Origin: Lepidurus packardi | Lineage: Eukaryota; Arthropoda; Branchiopoda; Notostraca; Triopsidae | Length of the DNA: 64,000 nucleotides | Assembly (NCBI GenBank): GCA_023053545.1 | Contig: JAKZAN010000005.1 | Coordinates: 3,100,001-3,164,000 of the forward strand | Reading direction: 5' to 3' | Shown: piece by piece, positions 39,301 through 51,752 of the stretch | Layout of the letters: each line of letters begins with the position of its first letter | Numbering within the stretch: position 1 is the first letter of the stretch | Made by a program: the position numbers and the translations under genes | Notes under the pieces: generated by a model | The model's database searches: none | What the model saw: the letters and a program-made list of their open reading frames with translations, nothing else | What the model was told of the DNA's origin: nothing

Positions 39301-42300
39301 AAAGAAATACTGAACAGGTCCGACTGACCAATTCGTTGAGAGTGGGTTCGGATTGCTTTGATAGAGCCAACCGGGGCCAACGAGATTTTTATCCCATTAT
39401 GGGGCTTTCCGCTCCACTCGTCTAGGCAGACGGGGAAGATATTCAGCAGCCAAAGGAAAATAGACAAACAAATGTACGAGCCCTTTTAGCCACGTTCGAT
39501 TTTCGGTATTGCTTGACGACTGGCAATACAACTTATGGTCATGTACTAAACTGTACCTACTCTTTTTCTAGCAACCGGTTCTCTTTTAGTGCATGCAACT
39601 CAGATTGCCTTGACAAGCGTACTTTTATACCCAAAATTATCTTTGTTTAAAGCTTGAGTCTCAAATTTACTTACTCTTGGAACTGAAAGCTGGTCCGTCA
39701 CGTGGAAAGGGCGGTGTTGGTAACACGAGTACGACTTGGTTTGGTTTGACTTTGAAGTGACCATCGGAGCTTAGTCTAAGGCGTTTGCTTGGACCAAAGC
39801 AATTAGAAACACGTTATAGGATCTCCAGGACTCCTAACAGAACAAAGACAGCTAAAAGACATTCTCGATGCTGATGGGGGCTATATGTATAGAGAGGGAG
39901 AGGGTGAGCGGTACTCATAACGGATCCATTTTCACGCCCATAGGAAAACGAAGCCTTGAAAACTTTTAAGAAAGGAGCCCAAAACTTCCATATGGAGAAA
40001 ACGGCCACAAATTGTCAAGCGAGACGTTCCTGGGGCTGTTTCTCTTTGATTAAGCTTAAGTATATGGGTCTCGACCCTTTGAACCTGTAAGAATAGGGAT
40101 GTTGGCGCTAAGTAGACGCGCAGGAGCCAAACAAATGGACTTCGCTTGAGCTATGACACACGCCTTGTTATTGTTGTCGTGCTTCTACTAGCTTTTGGCA
40201 ACAGATAATTGGTAATCGGGCGTGCTAGGTATGGGCTAGGGGGATTAAGGGTGTTGGTTCAGTTCAAATATGCAAGTAAAAGTCTTTAGCCCCCTCTCAC
40301 GTCCCTTAGCCCCCGGAATTTGTAAACGACGAGATGAAAAGCAATTGGGGCTACGATTTGTGGCAAAGGCTAGCAACTTTTGATTTATACGAGAAGGTTT
40401 GTATAGTAAACCATTGAAGGAGGTCCGAGTGGAAAAGATAGTGTTGCCGCTTAGAAATGTTTCAGCTTTTGGGTGCATACGGATGAGTTTTAAGTTGAAG
40501 ATCATGCAAAGTTAAACGTTAAAACGTCGAAAGGACGGATGAGAAGAATTGTAATTACTTGCCGGGCTCGAGTACCGCATAATAATGATGGGGATGGGGA
40601 CCGATACCCTTCCCCACTCAAAAGAAAAAAGGTATTTTGCCTAACTTGGCCCCAGGTTGATTACCATCCACCTCGTCTTTTCCCGTTTTCCTATGTTTAA
40701 AAATGTAAAAGAAAGAAAAGAATTAAAAAAATACCCCGAATCTAAAGAAAAGAAGGGAGGTAAGCTGAAAGCCCGCATGAAGGTTCGACTCACGTGGGAC
40801 ACGCCTAACTCAATTGCAGCGTTTTTTTCCTCACGGAAAAAGAAAAAAAAGGTGTCTATGCGTGCGCTCCAAAATGGATTTTTGTTTTCCGTGCCAGGGA
40901 ACAACAATAGAAAAATAAAGCAAACGTAGTTATGCTTTCCTTTTACCGGTGACCATCTTGAGTTTGAGCAGGTGATTGCTTCAAGCTTTGTTTTTCGCTT
41001 TTTCTTGTGGTACCAAATTAGGGTATTTTTTTCCGTGGATCCGCTTTTTAATCTTTCTAAAGGGTAGATATGCGGCAAGTAAGAAGCACTCACGTTAATT
41101 GTAGGGTGTTCCTGGAGTACACAATGGCAAGCAATAGCCGGCGAGTGCCTCTTGTTGAAAATACAAAAGGACAGCCCCTCGGATTAAAGTGTCTCCAGTG
41201 TATCCTAGTTAGATAAGGTCATTTTCAACGCAGTCTAACTAAAACCGATAATTTTCCGTAAATGCTTCAGAGATGGCGCGGGAAAAAAAGGTATGGGACT
41301 CAAGAAACTCAGAAGGACAAATTATACAGTCAGACTTTTTCTATCTAGGATGATACTTGATCAAGGTTGTTGGGCCAGCAGTAGACTTGGTGCAGCATAT
41401 TTGCATAAATATATGCCTGTTCTCCACCGCCGCGAGCCTGAAACTGACAGCGGCACACCAGAGCGGCATGGCAGGCCCACAAGTAGTTTGATGCCTGATT
41501 CGGTATGCATGAGGTGCATGCAAATGCTTTCCCCGACTGCTCAATGGTATAGGCTCTGTGTATACCTTGAAGATCTCTTGAAACCTTGCACTCGGTGTGA
41601 TGTTTTGGCTCGCTATAGGCACAGCAGATCAAACAATCTATAATATCAATCAAACAATGTATAATACCAATCTGAAATATAAGTAGGGTTTCGAGCTTGA
41701 AAACAACCGGATAGAACAGAAGATTCAAGCGGCTAAAACCATATTTGCATTACGATTGAAAAAAGTCGCCAGATATACTTGAATGCTGGTAGTGTTGGGA
41801 TTATCGTGCAACACACAATTTCTTGCTTTTACATTAAAAACAAGTTGAGGGCTACAGAAGGCCCAAGTGAAGGCCACCCAAAACGTATGAAAATAAGTAT
41901 GTTATGGAGTATTTATGAGGCGTATGACACGAGGGTTATATCTTCCTTTTAACGGCACGGCTAAATTATTCTTGGCCGGTTATGACGCGTTTGCCTGGTT
42001 TGGGTCTTTTAAAAGTGAGCAGTTGCTGCGTGAAGGCCACCGTGTACTCAACTTTTCTACCTTAGGGCGATCCTTGCCGTTCCTTGGCGCACTGTAAAAT
42101 TACGGCGCGAATGGCGTCTTGTATAGTTAATTGGTCGTGTGTCCCTAGTTATGCTGTTGCTATAACAGCGAGACGGCTCCGTTCCCCATGACGACACCTA
42201 CGGAGACCACCCGGCCGATCCCAATTTCTTTTATGTAATTAATCTGACCTATCTTCGCAAATTACGTACTCGAAGTCGGGTTTTACCAAGACGCAAATGA

Positions 42301-43518
42301 TTAATTTGCTTTTTTTGTTCTTCCCAAAGGGCATCCTGGGGAAAAAAAACCCCTTCATGATTGCTTGAGATATGCAATATAAAAACACTGCGCGGAATTA
42401 AACAAAAAAGTGGAGTGAGTCGAGGCAAAACGTACTGTACAGGATATGAACTAGTATAAGGAGAAGGGTAATATGCAAATGAGATAAAGCGATTAAAAAA
42501 AAAGAGAAAAAGGCTGAGCGTGTGCACGCTTATGGTTGTGAATTACCGCGAAGAGGAGCGTCAGCATCACACACGGAAAAGCTTTTATGGCTCACTGATG
42601 CCTGCTTGGATAAGCAGTGAGCAGTAAGACGAATCTTGCACGTATGCAATTGCAGATACAAGATAGGTTGAAAAGAAAAGCTTAAATATGCGAAACTATC
42701 ATTTGGAGCCATCGCCCTCGTACAGACAAGCAACACCAAACGTAAAAGCAACGAACAAAATGGCGCCGTTAGGGATTGGTGGATTGAGATAGTCCAAGAC
42801 TAAAACGAAAACCGAGGGCGGGAAGAGCATAAGGAGAGGGAGAAGGGACGCGAAAGTCAAAAAAGTAGGAATTTTATGGGTTTTTCGGTAAGAATAGGGG
42901 GGCTGCGTTGAGACTTCCTAGAGCGAATCTAATTTGAATACGTTTTTATGGTGGCTCTAAAGAAGGGAAAGAAAGGTGTCAATTCCCTTACTGGGCAAAA
43001 TCCCAGATCCAACATTTTGCTGTTTAGAAAGTAAGGAAAACAAGGAATGAAATTGCGCAAGAAGTCACGTCTAATTTCGATTTTCATTTATTGCAATTCG
43101 TAGATTGATTCATCCGTAATTTGTTTCCCTCAGAATTATTACAATTATCACAGTTGCAAATCGGCTGCAAAGTCCAGCTAACAAACATTTCAGCTAAGTT
43201 AACGAGATATAATCTTTTGTCCCAGTTTTTTTCTGCAAACATAATATATATATGTATACATATACACCTTACGAGACAGTTAAACATTATGGCAAGCGTT
43301 TAAACTATAACTCGTAACACGAAAGTTCTCCTAAACTCTGTACATTTGTACACGCTTTTCATAGGCACTCCTTGTGTACTGTACAAACAGACGCAATAAG
43401 GGCAATGTATAGGAAAACTTTTGGCACGCGCAGAATTCACGAGGACACAATCAAGGTCCGAAAAACTTTGTTTCCATTTCTTCTTTCTTTTTACTACGCC
43501 AAGCGCCACCACAACATG
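36351..43518. other. 7-kb gene-poor region
   Basis: Apart from the telomere-like tract at 36650-36813, I see no exon chain, tRNA or transposon protein. Open frames up to ~127 codons occur on both strands near 41340-41730 but show no domain. The sequence is moderately GC-rich with scattered homopolymers. It could hold regulatory elements or non-coding transcripts, for which I have no direct evidence. Confidence 0.4.
36650..36813. repeat. degenerate telomere-like (TTAGG)n tract
   Basis: About 160 bp built from ttagg-type units, often in a higher-order period ttaggttaggttagc (15 bp), with ttagc, ttaga and ttata variants. TTAGG is the canonical arthropod telomere repeat, so this is best read as an interstitial telomeric sequence. 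It lies 300 bp upstream of the FBF1 start. Confidence 0.88.
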
Positions 43519-46500
43519 TTAGGATTCCAATATACATTGTGCAGATCCTTCAGTTTTAGCTTTCCGCATGAACTCCGCCCACTCTTCCCAGCGCGGGGCG
43601 CACCAAACGATATTCTGGCCGAGTCGTTGTCGTCCCATGAAGATGAATTCTCCTGATCCATGTTTAGCTTGACATTTGAGCGGAATATGCAGCACTCCAC
43701 TCGAGTACTCTTTGACGGAAGACGAAGTTCGCGCATTGCTGATAGCAGGATAATCGCTCACATCTTTACGCGAGCGCGTGCGTGAAGGCGAAACAAAGAT
43801 GGAAGACGTTTGCCGAATGACACGCGAGGCACGAACAGTTAGAGCCGTGTGCTCTAATTCGTCATCATTGTAAATGGCTGAAATGATGCCTCTCGCCACG
43901 AAATCCGCACTGCAAAACTCCTGCAACGTCTCTTCTGGCGTACATGGTCGGCAGTCTAGAATTAGTTAGAAAGTTGTTGAGTTATAGCTCTGAAAAACTG
44001 GTGCCTCTTTTCTTTTCAGTTCAGATGCGGTGGGGATGATTCCAGACAAGCCAAAGAAGAAGAAGTAAATAGTAATCGCTTACCTTCAAGAGGGTCCCAC
44101 TGCGAAGAATCCCGAGGCAATATGGCAAGATCATACTGGAAAGCCGCTACGTCCTTTTTCAATGGATCACTATTGGGTTCGGCTTCCACATACAGCGCAG
44201 CTTGGCCGCCCCGGCTTTCAAAGCAGTGCAATTTTTTGGACGATTCGCCTTGCTGACCACCATAAAGCAAACGCAAATGCCGGTGCGCTTCCAAGTATAT
44301 GAGAGCTCCGCGAAATTCAGATGCCACTTTGATGCAACCCTGCAATAAATATCAGCCATTAGATGCTATCCAATCTAAGCGTCTTAGAAGAATGTGGTTA
44401 TATACCTGGAATTCGCGGCCAGCTGTGCCATGGCGAAGTACTACTCGTAGGGCTCCTCGGGGGTACAACCACGTGACTTTGCCTTGCGAACATCGCAGGT
44501 AAATGGGTTGGACGCCTCGACTTTCTGCGGGCAATTCGGCGCCACTAAAAGAAAAGACGGTTAAAAAAAGGATAAAAGAATGTAAATTTCGTGAAAAAAG
44601 TGGTGAAGAAAATGACAATGCCATGGCAAGCTATATGTCAGAACGAGTGTTGAAGAAGAATTAAGTGATGAGAAAAAGGTTGAGCGCAAAAGATTCCCAA
44701 GAGAAAACGGGGCCATGTGCATGTTAGCTTATCAAGGGCTCTATGTCAAGTGGACTGTCAGGACACGGCCACGGCGCATTTCCAAGATTTCCCTCAATTG
44801 GGGGTGCAGAGTATAGAATAACCATAAAACTCCAAAGTGCTCTACGGGAATTTGTTTAGGGAACTAAAACGGCACCAGAGACCCACAAAGGTCATAAAAG
44901 TGGAAGACACGAAAGACATCAGAAAATGGTGGCTTTCAACGCAAGATTGCTTGGGATGTTGAAACAACACATGCACATGTTATGTGCAGTTGCTCCATCC
45001 TTTAAAAAGCCATGAGCTCAGCAGCTTCCCAGATCCACGACTGCAAATCGCATTTGCAACGTGGCGAAATTTGGGTCGAGTGCATCAGTGCATGTTTATA
45101 TTAGCCGTTGGTGTCCCATAACAAATTCGGTGCAACGCAAAGGAAATTCGTGGCCAACAGGAAAGAAGAAATCTCAGTCCAAAAACAAAAAAAAATAACA
45201 AATTGGAGAGGGTGGAAACGGATGTCCGGTGATAGCATATAAACGTTTTGGACTATGAAATCGAGTGAGTTCTGGTTACAAATGCTGGACTAGAGACAAG
45301 GTATTGATAACTTCCCGTAATTGGTAGGGGCTGTTGCCTGCGTAATGAGATTGGGTTGAGGAAAAAAAGAGGGACAAGGCACAAGGGAGGCTGTGCAGGT
45401 CAAAGGGCAGGGCCCCTCTCTTGGCTAGGTTTGTGCCTCTCCTTTCGACTTGGCACTTGGGCTCTGTGTTCCATCACTCTGGACATTCCAAGGAAAACTT
45501 TGATGCTGAAGGTCTTTTTCCGACTGCGCCTTCTTCGCCTTAGCCGTTTTTATGCGATATATAGGATATGGCGGTCGAAGGAAGAAAACCTTTGTGGCGA
45601 GTCGTTTTCAAAGCTATATCTTTTTTCTTGCTTGCTTGTGGTGCCCCTCCAAAACATAAAAAGGTTTTGCCTCATTGCGAGTTTATATTTTGGCTTTTGG
45701 TTTACTTTATATTTCAGTATATGGGAAAGCGGAAATTGTACAGTAAAGGCCGTTTTTCAATGGAGGTAATTACGCGTACACATATCAGAAAGCTCGCCGA
45801 CCTTTTTCCTAGTGAACGCTCACACGTTGAATACATGGATATTTTCAACGTGTGTGGGGAGAGAAACAGCCTTCAAAAGGCGGAGATTTGGGGGAGTATT
45901 TTCGATAGGAAGGTTGATTAGGTATGTTTTGTACGTGTGAATGAGGGCAAGTTCTACGGAGGTTCCAAAAGAATCAAGACGTCTTTGTCGTCTTGGGTGG
46001 CTGTGATGAAAAGGGGACGTTGAGAGTTTTGGCGAAGCTTTCATGCCGCAACAGGTGTTAAACAGACGTCTGATCCTGCGCTTACTCGCTTTCCCTCGTG
46101 TCGTTGCGCGGTAGAAACGTCCGAGCGTGTAGTTTCTAACAGCTATAATGAACTTTGACCTTCTTGTGGCTATGTGGTCATTTGGGGTATGCTGTCTGAG
46201 AAATGAGCTCGCGGGCGTTTTAAATTCTGTTTCTACTAGTTAACTTGGGTATTTGGAAAATTTACAACAGTAGCCTCGACTCGGCATTCCAAACATAATG
46301 TCATACCAATCTGCATAGCTTCAAGGGTAGAAAACAAAGGTAAAAAAAGGCCAGGTGAGATGTCGGATTACTCAGTCATGGCCTCAAGTCAAGATTTATG
46401 TAAATCTACCTACGCTCTCCCCCCTCGGCCAAATGGGGCATAATAAATGACAAATATTCAGATTGTCCAACAAGTGTCCAGGGACCTGAAAGCCATCGGG

Positions 46501-46957
46501 ATCCGGTTTGACTTTTAAAATGAAACTCGAGGGAATGTAGCAATGCAAGGGCAACAACATTTAATTGTTATACAGGCCTCCCCTCCTTATCGATTTTTTC
46601 ATATCCCCCCCCCCCCCCCTTTTACGAATGTTTCGAGACAGGGTAATCAACAATCTCTAATTCCTTTGGTGAACCGTAGCGTGACGATATGTGAAAGCCA
46701 AGATTGGGAGAAAGATAAGAAGTTCTAGATCCTTTTAAAAATTGTGTTTAATAAACGCACCTGCCCGTCCAATCACAGCCGTCAAATGAAGATCCTTCTG
46801 CTGAAACGTATGTACACGTGCACGATAGAATGACTATGAGGACACATAATATGGCAACACTGAATGTCCGCGCTTGGAACCTACAAGATCCACCATCACC
46901 TGCCAAAGTACAAGGTGAGGTCCGCCAAGGCGCATACACGCACGTTAACATGCTCAT
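43519..46957 (-). CDS. METRN-like: Meteorin-family secreted protein
   Basis: A secreted cysteine-rich protein related to vertebrate Meteorin/Meteorin-like (neurotrophic and cytokine-like factors). Exons 46957-46761, 44544-44406, 44339-44084 and 43955-43519 give 342 aa, with a 2.2-kb first intron. A hydrophobic signal segment (VAILCVLIVILSCTCTYVSA) is followed by CDWTGSGAELPAE, which matches the Meteorin N-terminal CxWxGSG block. Next come LRCSQGKVTWLYPRGALRVV, FECYxL-like AAFQYDLAILP, CRPCTPEETLQEFCSADFV and the NTR-like half with GEFIFMGRQRLGQ and WCAPRWEEWAEF. All are recognisable Meteorin signatures. The start is uncertain: the N-terminal extension before the signal core is long, and in-frame ATGs also occur at 47098 and 47086. 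Confidence 0.88.
44545..46760. other. 2.2-kb first intron of the Meteorin gene
   Basis: An intron with no recognised exon. Plus-strand open frames near 45356-45921 are unsupported by homology. A 13-bp poly-C run lies near 46607. Confidence 0.4.
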
Positions 46958-49900
46958 GAGCCCAAGTCTCCGGTTGGATGACGTCCACCTCGAATTCTTA
47001 CGGTTAGTTAGATCCTTAACGCTTCTCAAACAGTTTGTTTTCCAAGTCAGCCACGGCGGTGGTTCACGGCCGTATGTGGAATCCATCGCGATATACATAT
47101 CCGCCAGTTCCCAATAACCAAAAGCGTCACTTTAGTAGACAAAAACCACAGGCTGTTATATCACATTATCCTCGGGTAATCAACATGGTTCACTATTTTT
47201 CTCCAGAAAGACTTTCTTTTAAGGCACCTTTCAAACCCAGAACGTCTACCCAATCTCGCGTCTGGAAAGTTTCTGCCCAAGGAGTTCAGGTTTAACCGAA
47301 AGTCCGGGTGCTTGGACCCACCACTCTACCGTCTCGTCTGTTTACGAAAGCGGCCGCTACCGTCTGCAGCGCCCAATAGCCGCGGAGAAGTATGCTGAAA
47401 AGCAAAGAAAAAAAGCCCAAGGGACCTGTTGGGGGGGGGGGGGGGGGGAAGCCAGCCAGAGAGGCTGTAAAAGATGAGGTTGGATGGAACCCTCGAGTTT
47501 TTGAAAAGCCATTAACGCCCCCAGCAGGGATGAATATTGAAGTGGAAGCAAATGACCAGCCACAAGATGGGTTTTCTCTTTCCACGTCGTTTCCTTGTTT
47601 CTACCTTTTACCTGTGCCGGTGTTTTCTTATATATACCTATAGATCGGTCTGTCTTCTGGGCCTACCAAAAACCGCACACAAAAACGTTGGGGGGTAAAA
47701 ATGCCTCCGTTGTGGCATAACGAGGAGAAAAATGAACGGTTTTATGACGCTTGTGGCCCTTTTGCCATCTCAACAGTACAATAGAAAATCCTGCCGATAC
47801 CACGGCGGTATTTGTCTAGCTACTGGACCAGCTTCGACTCTATGTCGCCAGCCTCTGGAAAAATCTCCTGTCAATTCTAATGGCGAGACGGGTATGAGAT
47901 ATCGGGCATCGAACAGCTTTGGCGGGGGCTACTACTTGACTGGACAGTCATAAGTCATGGAGGCATGTCAGAAATGATCGTTTTTGGGATGGCACGTACC
48001 AAGTTCAAAAAATGAATGTCAGAAAGACAGTAGCGGGCGGACAAGGGGCGAAAACCCCACCAGCACAATTCGTCATTCCTCAAAACCATTTGACCACCTC
48101 CCCTTTTCTTGTTCACCTTTTGTGTACCCCAAATAGGTGTGGTACTCCGCAAAGTCAACCGTTTTATGGCACACCTGGGTCCCATTTGGCATGGTTTCAC
48201 GACTTCTGTGTTACAAGGCTGGTGTTTTGTAATAAACTGAAGTTTGCTTGTTTTTTTCTGCTCCATCCAAGAGTTGCATATGCTTTGCAAAGCGAAGTAG
48301 CTAAGAGGAAGTTTTGCAAAACCTTATTACGGCTACCTTATAAAGTTCCTGGTATAGCCATAACTGCCCGCAGCATGGCATGACGGACATTGGCTCATTT
48401 GCATGTGCAGTTGTTCCTGTGTTGCAGTGCTGGGATGCTGCTTTGGTTATAGTCCTACATCAAGGACAAGCCGGACTTTGGTGCAACGCACTGCTTATCA
48501 TCCTTCTTTTGAATGTTTCCTTTTATATTGCTGATACATAAATGCGAGAGAACGCGACTTGGATATGTTTACAAAAATGACAAGTTAAAAAAAGGAAAGA
48601 AAAGAAAAGATTGCTTGCTGTGGTATTCATACATTTTTCATTATATTTCTGAGAACCCTTTCCCATCCCCTCACCCCGAGAGGAGTAAGATAGAGCCACA
48701 ACAGCTCAGGGTATTGTTGAGGTGACTTCAATCATGAAAAAGCGTGACTAGAAGCTTTACAATGCACAAGTGTGTGTGCATGCATAAAGCCAGCCAAGGA
48801 GAAATAGATGTCGGGAGAGTTGCTGATGCTGCTGGCCAAAGGCGTGCTGCATAGGTTGCAAACCGAAACCCAGCACGAGCTCGTGGTCTTCTTGGGTGTT
48901 GATGAGTTTGGGCTTTTTCTGAACGTGCCGTGCCGCCACAGACATGGTTACCTTTTGTTTTCTTACACCTCTAGCACAGTCGCAAAAGGAAAACAGGGTC
49001 TGCAGAACAGTCTATGATGGAAAGTCGCTTAGCGGAGAGTTTTTGGAGGGATTTTCGTAATCTTCGATGTATCGGGGATGCATCGAGCTCCCGCAGGTTC
49101 ACTGCCTTTCGACTCATCTAACCCGCCGCGTAAAGGCCAACAGCATCCCGCCCTTTTCAGACCCACAAAAGTAGATTTGAGCACACCTGCATCTGAAAGA
49201 GAAGAAGGCACATGCATTCATAAGGGGGACGCGAAAAGTTGATGGTGGGGTGAATATTCAGATAGAGGCATGATAAAGCCGATGAGCTAGTGTACGCTCG
49301 CAACAAAAGCTCAAGGATTAGGTCATAGATAGGCGTGAAATGGGAAAGGAGGTGCATTGTGGGGAGGTAGCCAGGCGTATCGAGTGCCGGGCTGAATTGG
49401 CTTGTGAGCTTCATGATGAATTTTTAACCCCCCATATTAGCGCTTTGAGTTTCGCTGACATCCATGTCCAAACTGCCGCGTTCCACAGCTGACGCTGTCC
49501 CTTCTTAAACAGCCCTAAATAATGTATTTTCGATTATGGAAATAGGAAACAGAAACGCTTTGGGGAAAGTAGATTTGCTTTTTGAACGTATGCCTATCAC
49601 CATCCCCTAGGATCTATAATAGGCAGAACCTGCAGCTACCCAGAAGATTTCGAAAATTTATTGGCTTGGGACATGGTGGAAGCTATGGATCCTTATCGTC
49701 CTGTCCCAATCTTTAACGGCTGTTTAATTCCAGGGATGATTTAGGGCAGGGTATTTTAAACTCTTTCTCGGATCTTTTTCGCTGTTTGCAAGACCAATCG
49801 TTCCTTAATTGTTCGGCAACTAAATATTTTGAGATGCCAAGTTCATGCGAAGGTTAGTGTTGCTCTCGTCCTCTGTCCCCCTCGAGTGGACCTTGCTTAG

Positions 49901-51089
49901 CCTTGACATGCATGAGTTCAAAAGGTCGTTGAGGGGAGGGTGGCAAATTGGGAAAGGTCTACAAGTCAAAAGTCAGCTCTAGCGATTTCAAGTCTACCCG
50001 TTTGTACCCCAGCAATATTTGAAGATGTTATCTTGGGTTGCTCGGGTTCGCAGGAAAGTGAAGAAGCAAGACAAGAAAAACCAAAGCCTTTCATTTCACA
50101 GTCGTGTATGATGTGAACTGGTCTTTCGTTAGACAAGTGTTTGGACAGCGTTTGGGGAGGCGTTGATGAAGAGGTGACGCGTGGGATAATGTCAAGGGTC
50201 CTTTACACGGCCAAATGTTAACATTATGGCTGAATACCAGGTGCATGCTTATGGTTACTAAACGAGACCACATCTGTTGCTCTTGAACAGCCAAGAAGAC
50301 AAGAATGTCAGCTTTAGCGTTGCAGGTAGCCTAATGTGAATGTGGACAAGGGTACTTTACTTCCTTCCGAGCCAGGAGAACGAAGGGCATTTTATGTCTT
50401 TTGCTGAGACAAGCATTCTTCAAAAAAGGAAACATTCTTTAGCTGGTACCAAAGTCACGTCATGACTCTGGAACTTTTTGTAAACAGTAATGACAGGGCG
50501 TCCTAGTACACCATTCATTGCAAACTTTTTACTGACACCAGCTGCATTTTCTAGTATGCACTTTACCAGACCAAAATTTGAGGGCAGAAGTACCAAACAA
50601 GTAGAACTCCGTGTTGTCTTTAATGACAGGAGGCGAAGTGTGATGGACAGGTTCTTTCATTTTTTATCGTTTATTTTGTTAAAAGTTAAGGTAAGATTTG
50701 TGTATTAAGGCTCCCGTGTACCTTAGCTCGGTATAGGTTAGCATGGGGAATATTTTAGCACGGCTAAAAGCAGCACATGTCATAAAAAAATTTCCACAGT
50801 AAGATTGGGCATACTAACAGCTAGTGGACAACCCACCCACTTTTTTCTCCAATAAATCATAAACTAATAACATGCAAATCAAATTTGCAACTACACTTTA
50901 TAAGGAATACGTTAACTAAACATATGTCCTTTGGTTTTGGACTTGCTGATAAAAAAGAAAAATTTTGTTTTGGTTTACTTTCAAATCTGACAAGCCGTTT
51001 TCAAAAAATCTTGTTCCGAATGTTCGATGACTTGATTTTGGACCAAGGAAAACGCAACACGAGTTTAACTTTGTACACCCTGACCACTC

Positions 51090-51240
51090 AGTTAAAAAAT
51101 TTTAAACGTTTTAACAGTTTAACTATGTTTAACATTTTAACCCTTGCAACTCTCTGTTGGACTCTGTTTAGCTGTGTTTAACTCTGTTTAACTGAGTTAA
51201 CCCTGTTTAACCGTAAAACCCTGTGTTTAACCCGTAACTG
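51090..51240. repeat. GTTTAAC-rich low-complexity patch
   Basis: At least ten imperfect occurrences of gtttaac, tttaac or ttaaccc in about 150 bp (for example gtttaactctgtttaactgagttaaccctgtttaac broken by short linkers). This gives both direct and inverted copies because gttaaac is its complement. It is immediately followed by an unusually GC-rich 190 bp. It may be the tail of a retroelement. Confidence 0.6.
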
Positions 51241-51565
51241 TATGACTGTTGCCGTGACTTGCAGGCCCGCTGTACGCCATGCAGTAAGCCTTAACCCGCA
51301 TAGTCCGAACTGCCTCGTGCGGATTGACATGGGTTCTCGGTTGCTAAGATGAACCGAAACTTGCCCAAAGGTTCTCAGATGCGGGTCTCGGCCCGGTAGA
51401 GAGCAAGCTGCGGCGCTCGCACGGTGACACGAAGAAAATGTTACTATTTAATGAACAAGTTTTAACCAAAGACTTGCTTGAGCATTCAAAAGAAAGATAT
51501 TGGTGCCGTCCCTATGATTCACATGATCGATTTTCAATGCGCTCATGGGTAAATTTCAATGCGCT

Positions 51566-51752
51566 CATTGTGCTGCTACAGCAAACTATGGTGACAAATA
51601 GTACTTTTCAGAAGCAAAACAAACGTAGAAGCTTTGCCGGCAATTAGCTATCTATTTCTTTAATTAATTTCTTACGCAAGGCTTTAGCAAAACAATAACA
51701 AACATCAGAGCCATCTCTGATTGTTCCGCATCAATAAGCCAAGTTATACGAG
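51566..51752 (-). repeat. dispersed repeat, copy B
   Basis: The reverse complement of this segment aligns over nearly its whole length with 12810-12996 (see that entry). Its right boundary in element orientation coincides with a 15-bp direct repeat, tttcaatgcgctcat, at 51532-51546 and 51554-51568. The family is not recognised. Confidence 0.75.

Noticed and set aside
41293-41728. Overlapping open frames on both strands
   Set aside because: Three frames over 90 codons with no recognisable motif; double-strand openness fits composition rather than coding.
48757-48945. Minus-strand frame starting MSVAARHVQKKPKL
   Set aside because: It has a plausible start context and a Gln/His-rich stretch, but no donor site continues it and no family is recognised.
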